Shown here piece after piece: positions 26,614 to 34,798 of a stretch of DNA of 64,000 bases. Below the pieces are notes generated by a model. It was not told the origin of the DNA, did no database searches, and saw only the letters and a program-made list of their open reading frames with translations. The position numbers were made by a program, and so were the translations under genes. Within the stretch, counting starts at the first letter, position 1. Every line of letters starts with the position of its first letter. The stretch spans positions 1,568,461 through 1,632,460 of the forward strand of contig NZ_CM002917.1 in assembly GCF_000154705.2 (NCBI RefSeq), in the 5' to 3' direction. The stretch is from Hoeflea phototrophica DFL-43 (GTDB lineage: Bacteria > Pseudomonadota > Alphaproteobacteria > Rhizobiales > Rhizobiaceae).

Positions 26614-27452
26614 GGCCTGTGGACATTCAGGATTCCCATCGGGTTTGATTTCTGATTCAAACTTTCCAAACGGAGGTTTGAATGAACGAGCAGCGCTTTG
26701 TGGTGACGGATGATGTATGGCAGCGACTTGAGCCGCATTTGCGTGGAAAGGCCAGCGATGCGGGAGCCACGGCAAGAGACAATCGGCTGTTTCTTGAATC
26801 AGTTTTTTGGCGCGTTCGGACCGGCTCACCATGGCGCGACCTGCCGCCAGCTTTCGGGAATTGGAACAGTCAGTTTCGGCGGTTTCGCCGCTGGGCGAAG
26901 GCGGGAGTATTCGAGGGTCTTTTCAAAGCCATGAGCGGTGACCCCGACCTCGAATATGCGCTCATCGACGGCACCATTGTTCAGGTTCACCAGAAGGCAG
27001 CTGGCGCAAAAGGGGGACTCAGGCTCAGGCCATCGGGCGCTCACGCGGCGGCCTGACGACCAAAATCGTTGCACTCGTCGATGCTCTTGGCAACTTGGTC
27101 CGCTTTCTGCTGCTGCCGGGTCATGCGCACGACATGAAAGGCGTTGCGCCGCTGATCCGGGATGTCTCCTTCGGCGCGCTAATGGCGGATAAAGCATTCG
27201 ACGCGAACTGGCTTCTAGAGGAGTTGGATGAGCGTGGCGCAAGCGCCGTGATCCCACCGAAATCAAACCGAAAGCAACAGCGTGACTACGATGTCGAAGC
27301 CTACAAGTGGCGGCATCTGGTTGAAAACTACTTCGCGAAGATCAAGGAATTCAGAGGCATAGCAACACGCTATGACAAAACGGACTGTAGCTACACAGCC
27401 AGTTGGAACCTTGCCACGACCCTGATTGCGTCAAGATGATTGTCCACAGGCC
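26614..27452 (+). mobile_element. IS5-family (IS427-group-like) insertion sequence, 839 bp
   Basis: The terminal inverted repeats GGCCTGTGGACA (26614-26625) and TGTCCACAGGCC (27441-27452) match perfectly over 12 bp. CTAG flanks both ends (26610-26613 and 27453-27456), consistent with a target duplication. Inside is a two-frame DDE transposase. The intact ends, duplication and frames suggest a recent, possibly still active insertion. Confidence 0.9.
26682..27439 (+). CDS. IS5-family transposase made by -1 frameshifting (orfA-orfB)
   Basis: The first frame (26682 to 27056) starts with GGAGG-ATG and encodes the N-terminal domain (VVTDDVWQRLEPHLRGK) and the first catalytic Asp in ALIDGTIVQVHQ. 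The second frame continues in -1 register from an A4G5 run at 27008-27016 and encodes GGLTTKIVALVDALGN, the second Asp in ADKAFDAN and the glutamate region VENYFAKIKEFRGIATRYDK. Programmed -1 slippage at an A/G run is normal in this IS group, so this is not counted as a broken gene. Confidence 0.85.
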
Positions 27453-27458
27453 CTAGTG

Positions 27459-27480
27459 TTCTGCCGTTGGGACGGCAGAA
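27459..27480 (+). terminator. Hairpin just beyond the IS, probable original terminator of the micro-operon
   Basis: The arms TTCTGCCGT and ACGGCAGAA form a perfect 9-bp stem with a TGGG loop, followed by TTTCGG. With the IS removed and one CTAG kept, this hairpin would lie about ten bases after the stop of the second micro-protein gene, where a terminator is expected. Confidence 0.55.
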
Positions 27481-27615
27481 TTTCGGTATCAGTTTACGCA
27501 CTCCCAAATTTATCGCAGCTTTCCGCTACGGGTCGTGTTTTGCGCGCAATACCATTACCGGCTTGGAAGCGTATTTCGGTTACGAATTACGGTGACGGTA
27601 ACCGTAACTTGTCTC

Positions 27616-27727
27616 CGTCATACCGGGCTTGACCCGGTATCCAGCAGACCCGGCGTCTGCCGGGTCGCAAGACTCATTCAGCTCAAGGACTTGAGCTGGC
27701 TGGATGCCGCATCAGGTGCGGCATGAC
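27616..27727. repeat. Alphaproteobacterial palindromic intergenic repeat
   Basis: The outer arms CGTCAT and ATGACG and the next arms ATCCAGC and GCTGGAT enclose sub-hairpins ACCGGG/CCCGGT, GACCCGGC/GCCGGGTC and GCCGCA/TGCGGC, giving a cloverleaf-like fold. Elements with the GTCAT-ACCGGGCTTGACCCGG ending are widely dispersed between genes in alphaproteobacteria. It lies between the IS and a truncated LysR gene. Confidence 0.75.
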
Positions 27728-27798
27728 GGTGGAGAGATCATTGCTAAAATCCGCGGGCGGTATCTGCGCCGTGCCGGGATGCCAGAGCGGAATCCATG

Positions 27799-28287
27799 CT
27801 ACCCCCTGCTCCGCCCCAACTCCCCCACCAGATAATCCGCGAAAATCCCGACATGCGGCCCGCAAGCGGCCTTGTGGTAGTGCACGCTCATGGCGATCTC
27901 GGGAAGCGGCGGGAAGCCGGGCTGGCCGTCGAGGATGCGCAAGCTTTCGGGGAGGATCGAGGCTTCCATCACCGAGACGGCCGAGCCATTGAGCACGGTC
28001 TGCTCGATCAGGTCGACGCTGCGGGTCGAGCAGGCGATGCGCCAGGGCCGTTCGATCTGTTCGAGTGCCTTGAGCCCCGCCTGCCGCACCGCGCAGCCAT
28101 TCGGAAACAGCGCCAGCTTCAGCCGCTGTTCGGGATCGTCGAGATAGTCGGGCGCCGCCACCCAGTGCAGCGGCTCGTAGCGCGCGATCCGGCCCTTGAC
28201 CTGGTCCGGGCTGTGGGTGGCGAGCAGGATGTCGATCTCGCCCCGCTCGAGCATCGGCAACAGGCCAGCGTCAGCATCATGGCACAC
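27799..28287 (-). pseudogene. LysR-family regulator, 5'-truncated
   Basis: The 162 residues match only the effector-binding half of a LysR regulator: LLPMLERGEIDILLATHSPD, FPNGCAVRQAGLKALE and a typical C-terminal VHYHKAACGPHVGIFADYLV. The N-terminal winged helix-turn-helix, some 120 residues, is absent. Reading upstream in frame, TGA appears only eight codons before the first residue listed, within sequence that is no longer LysR-like. It is probably a remnant left by a deletion or recombination at about 28295. Confidence 0.75.
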
Positions 28288-28394
28288 ATCGATATTCAGA
28301 AAAAATCATCATAAGAGGCAAATTATTTCGATTTGTTGAATGTAGGGCGATGCGTAAGGTTTTCCCATCGCAACAGCCAGAGCAGGAGAGAGCC

Positions 28395-28559
28395 ATGCTG
28401 AACGTGTTTGCGAATGCCATGATGGTCGCCACCCGGATCACGCCTCAGGTCTCGGGCCCCGCGCGCGACAAGTGGTTGAGCCCCGCCGTCCGGCGCCAGC
28501 AATCGCGCAATGCGATTGCCGCGGCGCTGGGCCCGACGCCGGACCGGAACCGCGTCTGA
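28395..28559 (+). CDS. Small hypothetical protein
   Basis: A 54-residue basic protein, beginning MLNVFANAMMVATRITPQVS. GGAGAG lies five bases before ATG 28395. Residues 35-45 (SPAVRRQQSRNAIAAAL) look helical. No family is recognised. Its position, pointing away from a LysR remnant, suggests it was the divergent neighbour of that regulator. Confidence 0.5.
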   Translation: MLNVFANAMMVATRITPQVSGPARDKWLSPAVRRQQSRNAIAAALGPTPDRNRV

Positions 28560-28622
28560 GCCGGTTGCGCGCGGGGCGGGTGCCGCTTTGCTCCGCCCGG
28601 GAACGCGCCTCCACTCACATCT

Positions 28623-28653
28623 CCGGCACCGTAAAGCCCCGAAACGGTGCCGG
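28623..28653 (+). terminator. Hairpin upstream of the Flp pilin gene
   Basis: The arms CCGGCACCGT (28623-28632) and ACGGTGCCGG (28644-28653) match perfectly over 10 bp. No T run follows, so a terminator role for the small upstream gene is uncertain. Confidence 0.4.
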
Positions 28654-28752
28654 CCCCACCCGTAAACAGTTTCTTAACAGGTTCAGCAGCATTTTACGGG
28701 TTCCGGTCAATGAGTGATTCGGAAGTTTTGGGACTTGTCAAAGAGGGGCTTC

Positions 28753-29013
28753 ATGAGGAAGAAACTTTGCACCCGCGCCTTGGCCGACCGGGCCGGCGCC
28801 ACCTCCATCGAATATGGTCTGATCGCAGCAGTGCTGTCGCTGGCGCTCTTCAGCGGTGTCGGCGTCATCGGCCAGAGCCTGTCCACCAGCTTTGAAAGAG
28901 TTGCCGCCAACCTCGAGGACAGCCTTGAGCCCGGCACCGGCATGGCAACCGCCTCCATCGCCTCCGGTCCGGAATTGCTTGCGGTCGATGTTGTGGGTTC
29001 GGTTCCCGATTGA
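28753..29013 (+). CDS. Flp-family type IVb pilin, orphan
   Basis: An 86-residue protein. A basic leader (MRKKLCTRALADRAG) precedes ATSIEYGLIAAVLSLALFSG, the Flp pilin signature with the conserved Glu five residues into the mature protein, followed by a short variable tail. Prepilin peptidase of the TadV/CpaA type would cleave before the hydrophobic helix. GAGGGG precedes ATG 28753. The cpa/tad assembly genes are not in this window. Confidence 0.88.
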   Translation: MRKKLCTRALADRAGATSIEYGLIAAVLSLALFSGVGVIGQSLSTSFERVAANLEDSLEPGTGMATASIASGPELLAVDVVGSVPD

Positions 29014-29094
29014 GAGCAAGCAGCGCCGTCCTGGTGCCTGCACTGCGAAATTTCATGTTCCCGGCGGGTCTCTTCACAACTATAGACCTGTGTC

Positions 29095-29499
29095 ATGATG
29101 ATGGTGTTCCGCGATCTCGAGATACGACGGCTTGTCGTGGCGTTGCTGTTTGCGCCGCTGCTATTGGCGTCCTTCTTCTCGGCCCACACCATGCCGCGCA
29201 TTTCGGGCGACGGCATCGGGATCATAATCTGCACCGGCGAGGGGACCGCGAGCCTCGGCCTTTCGCTTGATCTTGATCGGGCCCCCGGCCCGGACCAGGG
29301 CGATCAGGGTGATACACCCGCGCACACTCCGTGCGACTGGGCGATGCAGATGCACCCCGCCGCCGTCTCCAGCGCGGTTCCCACACTTGCCGTGATACCG
29401 CTCGGCCTGTCTGAAACCCAGGCCTTCGAACGCATTCTGCTGTCTGCCGGCGGCGTTCATTCGAGCCGGTTCGCCCGCGCCCCGCCCCGTCTCTCCTGA
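29095..29499 (+). CDS. DUF2946-like exported protein
   Basis: A 134-residue protein: an N-terminal hydrophobic segment (12-30), a polar middle containing a single CTGEG and an HTPCDW, and an Arg-rich tail. Proteins of this kind (DUF2946/DUF2946-like) typically sit just upstream of PepSY or TonB-dependent receptor genes and are often under metal control. Here it lies 98 bp upstream of a PepSY gene, supporting a copper- or iron-linked role. No metal-regulator site was identified. Confidence 0.65.
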   Translation: MMMVFRDLEIRRLVVALLFAPLLLASFFSAHTMPRISGDGIGIIICTGEGTASLGLSLDLDRAPGPDQGDQGDTPAHTPCDWAMQMHPAAVSSAVPTLAVIPLGLSETQAFERILLSAGGVHSSRFARAPPRLS

Positions 29500-29596
29500 T
29501 TGACCCGATGAGCATGCATCGCTGCCGCCCCGCCTGACCGGCCGGGGCCGTTTGCGCACGCATTTGAGCACAACAATCACATCACAGGAGAGACTG

Positions 29597-31006
29597 ATGG
29601 TCTCGATCGATACCCAAATCGCATCCGGGCAGGCGGACACGCCGGTGCGCCCCAACAAACTCTATCTCGCCGCCTGGCGCTGGCATTTCTATGCCGGGCT
29701 CTATGTCATTCCATTCTTCATCATGCTCGCCATCACCGGCATGGGCATGACCTGGATCGCCCATATTGACGGCCGTGACGGCGAACGCACGGCGGTCGTG
29801 GCGCAGCAGGCCGCGCTGCCGGTGTCAGCACAGGCGCAGGCAGCCGTTGCGGCGGTGCCGGGCGGCACGCTCAAGCAATATGTCGCCCCGCGCAGCGAGG
29901 ATCTCGCCGCCATCTTCCGCGTCGATCTCGACGGCGTGGCGACCATGGTCGTCATCGATCCCTACACGGCGAAGGTGCTCGACATGTTCCCGCGCCGCAG
30001 CGGCTGGTATGATTTCTTCGACAACATGCACAGCGATCTGGTGCTCGGCGTCACCGGCGACCGGATGATCGAGACCGCCGCCTCGCTCGGCATGGTGCTG
30101 ATTGCCTCGGGCCTCTACATGTGGTGGCCGCGCGGGCTGGGCTGGCGCGCCACCCTGATCCCGCAGCTCGGGCGCGGCGGGCGCGCCATGTGGCGCTCGG
30201 CGCACGGCGTGATCGGCATCTGGATCTCGCTGTTTCTGGTCTTCTTCCTGGTCTCCGGTCTCTCCTGGGCCGGTGTCTGGGGCGAAAAGATGGTCCAGGC
30301 CTGGAGCCAGTTCCCGGCGGAGAAATGGGACAATGTGCCCTTGTCGGATGACACCCATGCCTCGATGAACCACGGCCCCAAGGAGGTGCCCTGGGCGCTT
30401 GAACTCACCCCGATGCCCGCCTCGGGCAGCGATGCCGGTGAGCCTGCGCTTGAACCCGGAACCACGGTCAGCATCGACAGCATGGACGCGCTCGCCCGCC
30501 GGATCGGCTTTGACGGGCGCTACCAGATGAATGTGCCGGCATCGCCAACCGGCGTCTACACCTTCAGCCGCGATTCCATGAGCACCGATTCCACCGATCC
30601 GACCTCGGACCGCACCGTCCACGTCGACCGCCACACCGGCAACATTCTCGCCGATGTGCGCTATGAGAACTACTCGCTTGCCGGCAAGGCGATGGCGGTG
30701 GGAATTGCGTTGCACATGGGAACCATGGGCCTGTGGAGCGTTCTGGCCAACACGCTGGTCTGTCTCTCGGTGCTGTTTCTGTGTGTCAGCAGCATCGCCA
30801 TGTGGTGGAAGCGGCGTCCGGCGGGAAGCCTGCGGCTGGCCGCCCCGCCGCTGCCCCGCGACATGCCGCTGTGGCAGGGCGCCATGCTGGTCGCACTCGC
30901 CGTCTCGCTGGCCTTCCCGATGGCAGGGATCACGCTGCTCGCAGTCCTGGCACTGGATGTCCTGATCCTTCAGCGCATCCCGGCATTGAAACGCGCGCTG
31001 TCCTGA
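29597..31006 (+). CDS. PepSY-domain membrane protein (PiuB type)
   Basis: A 469-residue inner-membrane protein. The first helix is WRWHFYAGLYVIPFFIMLAI, followed by a periplasmic PepSY-like segment (about 50-150), the DNMHSDLVLG motif and further helices near 165, 215, 375 and 425. It matches PiuB-like iron-regulated reductases thought to act on siderophores or haem at the inner membrane. GGAGAG before ATG 29597 sets the start; the in-frame upstream codons are discarded. It forms a likely unit with the preceding DUF2946-like gene. Confidence 0.88.
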   Translation: MVSIDTQIASGQADTPVRPNKLYLAAWRWHFYAGLYVIPFFIMLAITGMGMTWIAHIDGRDGERTAVVAQQAALPVSAQAQAAVAAVPGGTLKQYVAPRSEDLAAIFRVDLDGVATMVVIDPYTAKVLDMFPRRSGWYDFFDNMHSDLVLGVTGDRMIETAASLGMVLIASGLYMWWPRGLGWRATLIPQLGRGGRAMWRSAHGVIGIWISLFLVFFLVSGLSWAGVWGEKMVQAWSQFPAEKWDNVPLSDDTHASMNHGPKEVPWALELTPMPASGSDAGEPALEPGTTVSIDSMDALARRIGFDGRYQMNVPASPTGVYTFSRDSMSTDSTDPTSDRTVHVDRHTGNILADVRYENYSLAGKAMAVGIALHMGTMGLWSVLANTLVCLSVLFLCVSSIAMWWKRRPAGSLRLAAPPLPRDMPLWQGAMLVALAVSLAFPMAGITLLAVLALDVLILQRIPALKRALS

Positions 31007-31130
31007 TCGGCCGGAACAACCGGGCAGGCCGCACCCGAATAGGCGCGGCCAGTCCGGTTTCAGGTTTCCTTAGAACTTGCCCGTTAGGCTTTGGGACAAG
31101 AAAACGGCAAGCGGCACGGTGTCTGGATCC

Positions 31131-31913
31131 ATGCGCATCGAGAAAATCTTTGAAATTCGGACCATGCGTCAGGTCTACAAGCTGGCGGCCATCACCACCG
31201 GCTTTGCGGTGATGATCCCGGTTCTCACCTTCGCCATTCCCTTTGTGTTTTTCGGCTGGCCCTACCTCGGCGTCTTCGCAATCGCCTTTTTCCCGGCGGT
31301 GCTGATTCCGCTGCTGATCACGCCTCCCATCGCGATTTTGATCCTCAACCTGTTTCGGGTTCAGGCCCTGACCATCGACAAGGTTGATCAATACATCCGC
31401 TACGATACGCTCACAGGCGTGCTGACGCGCGCTTACCTGCTTGGCAAGACAAGGGACGCTCTGCCCTCAGGTGGGGCATTTATGATGATCGATGCCGACC
31501 ACTTCAAGAAGATAAACGACACCCACGGCCATGATGTTGGCGATGAAGCGCTCAGGAAAATGGCCGAAATCCTGCGAAAAGGGGTTTGCGGAGAGGCCCT
31601 GATCGGACGCTTGGGCGGCGAGGAATTCGGTGTTTTTCTCCCCGGAGCAACAGAAAGCGAAGCCGCGGCGGCCGCCAACCGTCTTTGCGATCTGGTGCGG
31701 GAAGAGGGCAGGGTGATTGGCGGCAATGACATTGCTCTTACGGTGAGCATAGGCTGCGCTGTCCACCGCGACGGCAATAGCCTTGAGAGCACGGTCAAGC
31801 TTGCCGATGAGGCGCTCTATCAGGCCAAGCGCAGCGGCCGGGATCGCTATTTTGTCGCCAACGCGACCAAACCCATGCCCGCACTTGCGCTCAAGGGCAG
31901 GATCACCGGTTGA
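31131..31913 (+). CDS. Membrane diguanylate cyclase (GGDEF)
   Basis: A 260-residue protein with two closely spaced membrane helices (about 18-40 and 45-70), then a GGDEF domain. The active site is GGEEF at 162-166, and DADHFKKINDTHGHDVGDEAL carries the metal and substrate residues, so synthesis of c-di-GMP is expected. The RxxD inhibitory site is absent (the position reads CGEA). The start is probably ATG 31131 (MRIEKIF), though upstream codons remain open. Confidence 0.9.
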   Translation: MRIEKIFEIRTMRQVYKLAAITTGFAVMIPVLTFAIPFVFFGWPYLGVFAIAFFPAVLIPLLITPPIAILILNLFRVQALTIDKVDQYIRYDTLTGVLTRAYLLGKTRDALPSGGAFMMIDADHFKKINDTHGHDVGDEALRKMAEILRKGVCGEALIGRLGGEEFGVFLPGATESEAAAAANRLCDLVREEGRVIGGNDIALTVSIGCAVHRDGNSLESTVKLADEALYQAKRSGRDRYFVANATKPMPALALKGRITG

Positions 31914-31955
31914 TCCTGCGTCCTTGCTGCATCGCGCCCTGTCTGGCGTGATTGG

Positions 31956-32372
31956 TCAGCCCGCCAGAGCCATCACTCCATGCGCCAATAGCCCGATCAG
32001 CAGCACCAGTTGAGCCAGAAATGAAAGGGAAAAACCGCTGGCGCGCTGCCAGCCGGGCGCGTCTTCCTGAATGAAATGCCAGGCATGCAGGCCACGGCCG
32101 ATGGTGAAGGCGGCGCCCAGCACATGGGCTGCCAGCACCGGCATGCCCAGAAGCGCGCCGGTCAGTATCAGCACGAAGAACATTGGCATGTTCTCCACCG
32201 CATTGGCGTGGCCACGCATGATCCGGACGAGGTGCTCCACCCCGCCATCACCGATCGAGACCTTGTGCTTGCCGCGCAACCGCCCGGTTTCGATCGAGAT
32301 CCAGATCAGGATCGCCATGTTGAGTGCCGCGTAGATCCCGACGGCGGCCAGCGCCGCTGTGAAAGTCTGCAT
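31956..32372 (-). CDS. MAPEG-family membrane protein
   Basis: A 138-residue four-helix membrane protein with the MAPEG pattern: RLRGKHKVSIGDGG, then VRIMRGHANAVENMPMFFVLI, which holds the glutathione-binding Arg/Asn/Glu region, and later GRGLHAWHF. Bacterial members are glutathione transferase-like but mostly uncharacterised. It points towards, and converges with, the diguanylate cyclase gene. Confidence 0.88.
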   Translation of the reverse strand: MQTFTAALAAVGIYAALNMAILIWISIETGRLRGKHKVSIGDGGVEHLVRIMRGHANAVENMPMFFVLILTGALLGMPVLAAHVLGAAFTIGRGLHAWHFIQEDAPGWQRASGFSLSFLAQLVLLIGLLAHGVMALAG

Positions 32373-32510
32373 GATGTGTCTCCAAGTTTAGGGGCGCTTG
32401 ATGCGATGTTAGAAGCTATTAACCTGCCGGTGCCGCAGGCAAGCAGGATTGGGTCACAGACCAGCGGTATAGCTTTTTGTGCGCAGGAACCAGTCGGCGG
32501 GCGGCATTTG

Positions 32511-34151
32511 TCAGCGGTGTTCTTCCTCGCTGGCTGCGATCAGGCGCCGGTTGAAATGGCTCACCGCCTTGACCTGCTCGGCCCAGCCGATGATCCGGCC
32601 ATCCTCATCGCTGCCCTCGGCCACCACTGGCAATCGGGTATGACCTCCGGCATCGAAGGCACGCAATGCGGTTTCCAGTGTGTCGGTCAGTTTCAGTGCC
32701 GTCGTGCCCGCCTCGGGATCGAAATAGGCGGTCTCCGCGCCGTCCTCCGGCAGGGTCATGAAATCCATCACCCGGACATTTCTCAGCACAGTCCGGTGCG
32801 GCCCGTCCTGGACGAAAAGCCCGCGCATTTCCAACTGCCACTGGAAATAGGAATGCCCGTGCAGCGCCTGGGTGATGCCGTGCGCAATGGCCACCGTCAG
32901 CAGCAGCGCGATCGACAAGGCGTAGCCACCGGTCAGCTCGAACACGATCACCGTGGTCGAGATCGGCGCGCCCAGAACCGCGCCCGCCACCGCGCCCATG
33001 CCGAGGATGGAATAGAGCGCTTCGCTTGATGCGAGATCGGGAAACACGCCCGCTGCAATCAGCCCGAATGCCCCACCGGTCATGGCGCCGAGATAGAGCG
33101 AGGGCGAAAAGATGCCGCCGCCGAAGCGCGCGGCCAGCGTGATGGCGGTCGCCAGCGTCTTCATCACGATCAGGGTCAGCATCAGGACCAGCGGCAATTG
33201 CCCCCAAAGCGCCAGATCCGTGGTCTCGTAGCCGACACCGAGAATGTGCGGAAAGGCAATGCCCATCAGCCCGACCATCACCCCGCCGATGATCGGCAGG
33301 GCCCAGACCGGGACCGGCGAGCGCCGGGCAACATAGTCGGCGGCAAACAGCGCGAACTGAAATGCCACCGCCACCAGGGCACAGACCACGCCGAGCAGTG
33401 CAAAGGCGGGAAACTCGAAATAGGAGGTGATCTGGTATTCGGGCACGATGAAGGCGGCGGCATCGCCAAACCAGGCTCGCGACAGGATTGCGCCGGCGGC
33501 GGACGAGATCACGATCGGCACGAAGGCGCGCATGGCGTAATGCCCGAGGATCACCTCATGGGCAAACAGCACCCCGGCAATGGGGGCGTTGAAGCTTGCC
33601 GAAATCGCCGAGGCAACGCCTGCGGCCAGCAATGTACGGCGCGACCAGTCGGGCAGCGACAGGCGTTGCCCCATCGCGCTCGCCAGCGTCGCGCCCAGAT
33701 GGATCACCGGGCCTTCGCGGCCCGCACTGGCCCCTGCACCGAGCGAGAACGCCGTGGCAAACGCGCTGATGATGCCTTCGCGCAACGACAGCCGCCGTCC
33801 GGCCAGCGCCCGCGCCTCGATCACATCGGCCACGCCGCCGGTACGCCGCGAGGGCAGGAATTTCCAGATGATCACACCGACCACCACGCCGCCGATCAAG
33901 GGTCCGGCGAGGATCATGTACCAGGGAGTGTTCCGGGCCGCGGAGAAAACCTGTTCCGAGCTGTCGCCAAGCCAATAGAGCTGCACCACCCCGATCAGCC
34001 ATCGAAACGCGATCGCCGCCAGCGCAACCGACAGCCCGATCAGCAGCGACAACGCCCAGATCATCGGCTGCCTGTTCTCGAGATAGGCGCGGATGTTGGG
34101 GGTGACCCATTGCTTTATGCGTGCTGGCGTGGCGCGGAGGATGTCGAGCAT
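32511..34151 (-). CDS. ClC-family chloride channel/transporter with C-terminal CBS pair
   Basis: A 546-residue protein with the ClC membrane core (about 30-420) and a CBS-like region (about 450-540). GREGPVIH places the gating glutamate at E146, and FGGGIFSPSLYLGA is the conserved segment of the pore. Two departures stand out: the position of the E. coli proton glutamate E203 is Val200 (in LFAHEV), as in channel-type ClCs, and the GSGIP serine motif is replaced by TGGVA. It lies three bases downstream of a thioesterase gene and is probably co-transcribed with it. Confidence 0.92.
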   Translation of the reverse strand: MLDILRATPARIKQWVTPNIRAYLENRQPMIWALSLLIGLSVALAAIAFRWLIGVVQLYWLGDSSEQVFSAARNTPWYMILAGPLIGGVVVGVIIWKFLPSRRTGGVADVIEARALAGRRLSLREGIISAFATAFSLGAGASAGREGPVIHLGATLASAMGQRLSLPDWSRRTLLAAGVASAISASFNAPIAGVLFAHEVILGHYAMRAFVPIVISSAAGAILSRAWFGDAAAFIVPEYQITSYFEFPAFALLGVVCALVAVAFQFALFAADYVARRSPVPVWALPIIGGVMVGLMGIAFPHILGVGYETTDLALWGQLPLVLMLTLIVMKTLATAITLAARFGGGIFSPSLYLGAMTGGAFGLIAAGVFPDLASSEALYSILGMGAVAGAVLGAPISTTVIVFELTGGYALSIALLLTVAIAHGITQALHGHSYFQWQLEMRGLFVQDGPHRTVLRNVRVMDFMTLPEDGAETAYFDPEAGTTALKLTDTLETALRAFDAGGHTRLPVVAEGSDEDGRIIGWAEQVKAVSHFNRRLIAASEEEHR

Positions 34152-34154
34152 GTC

Positions 34155-34652
34155 CTATGCGGAACCACGCGAATCTTTGCGCACGATCTGCACCGAACGG
34201 CCGGCCCGTTCCGGCCGCGGCAGACTGGCGTGCGCTTCGGCCATCTCCGAGACCTTGGCGAAAATGTCTTGAGGCATTTCGGCCGCGCGCGGCCCGCTCA
34301 TGTCGACATGCAGCAGCAGCGTTTCGGACGTCGCAGAAACCCAGCCCTCGACATGACGGATTTCCTGATAGAAATGCAGTCGCTTGGCGTCGTGATCGAG
34401 AAGCTGCACCGAGGTATTGACCTGTGCATCGGGCTTGAGCTCGCGCAGGTAGCACACATGTGCTTCCGCCGTGAAAAAGCTCATATTGCGTGATTTGAGA
34501 TAGTCCGGCCCGCTGCCAATCAGCGCAAATGCATGGTCGACAGCCTTGTCGAACAGCACATTGTAGTAGGCCATGTTGAGATGGCCGTTGTAATCGAGCC
34601 AGGCCGGGTCCAGTCCGCGCGTGGGCGCGATCACCGGAGCGTCGAATGACAT
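34155..34652 (-). CDS. Hot-dog-fold acyl-CoA thioesterase-like protein
   Basis: A 165-residue protein with a single hot-dog fold: DPAWLDYNGHLNMAYYNVLFDKAVDHA is the 4-hydroxybenzoyl-CoA thioesterase signature, with Asp at the expected catalytic position. Close relatives are the thioesterases found with carnitine dehydrogenase (betaine/carnitine-CoA type). GGGAGAGAG before ATG 34652 excludes the upstream extension. The next gene on its strand is ClC, after a three-base gap; a functional link between them is not obvious. Confidence 0.85.
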   Translation of the reverse strand: MSFDAPVIAPTRGLDPAWLDYNGHLNMAYYNVLFDKAVDHAFALIGSGPDYLKSRNMSFFTAEAHVCYLRELKPDAQVNTSVQLLDHDAKRLHFYQEIRHVEGWVSATSETLLLHVDMSGPRAAEMPQDIFAKVSEMAEAHASLPRPERAGRSVQIVRKDSRGSA

Positions 34653-34798
34653 GCTCTCTCCCTTACTATTCCATGCGCAAGACCAGCTTGGGCTGGACAA
34701 GTGCGCCGCAGTTTGCACATTACCTGAACACACTTGTGCGGCAAGCACTTGGCTACGAAAGCGGTAAACGCTGCAGATGTATTATGGGAGCAGATTTG

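Noticed and set aside
26682..27056. Transposase read as a frameshifted pseudogene
   Set aside because: The break falls on an A/G slip run in -1 register, as in working members of this IS group, and both halves are otherwise intact.
33198..34493. 431-codon open frame on the plus strand
   Set aside because: It is the shadow of the ClC and thioesterase genes, rich in Arg/His/Gln without any motif.
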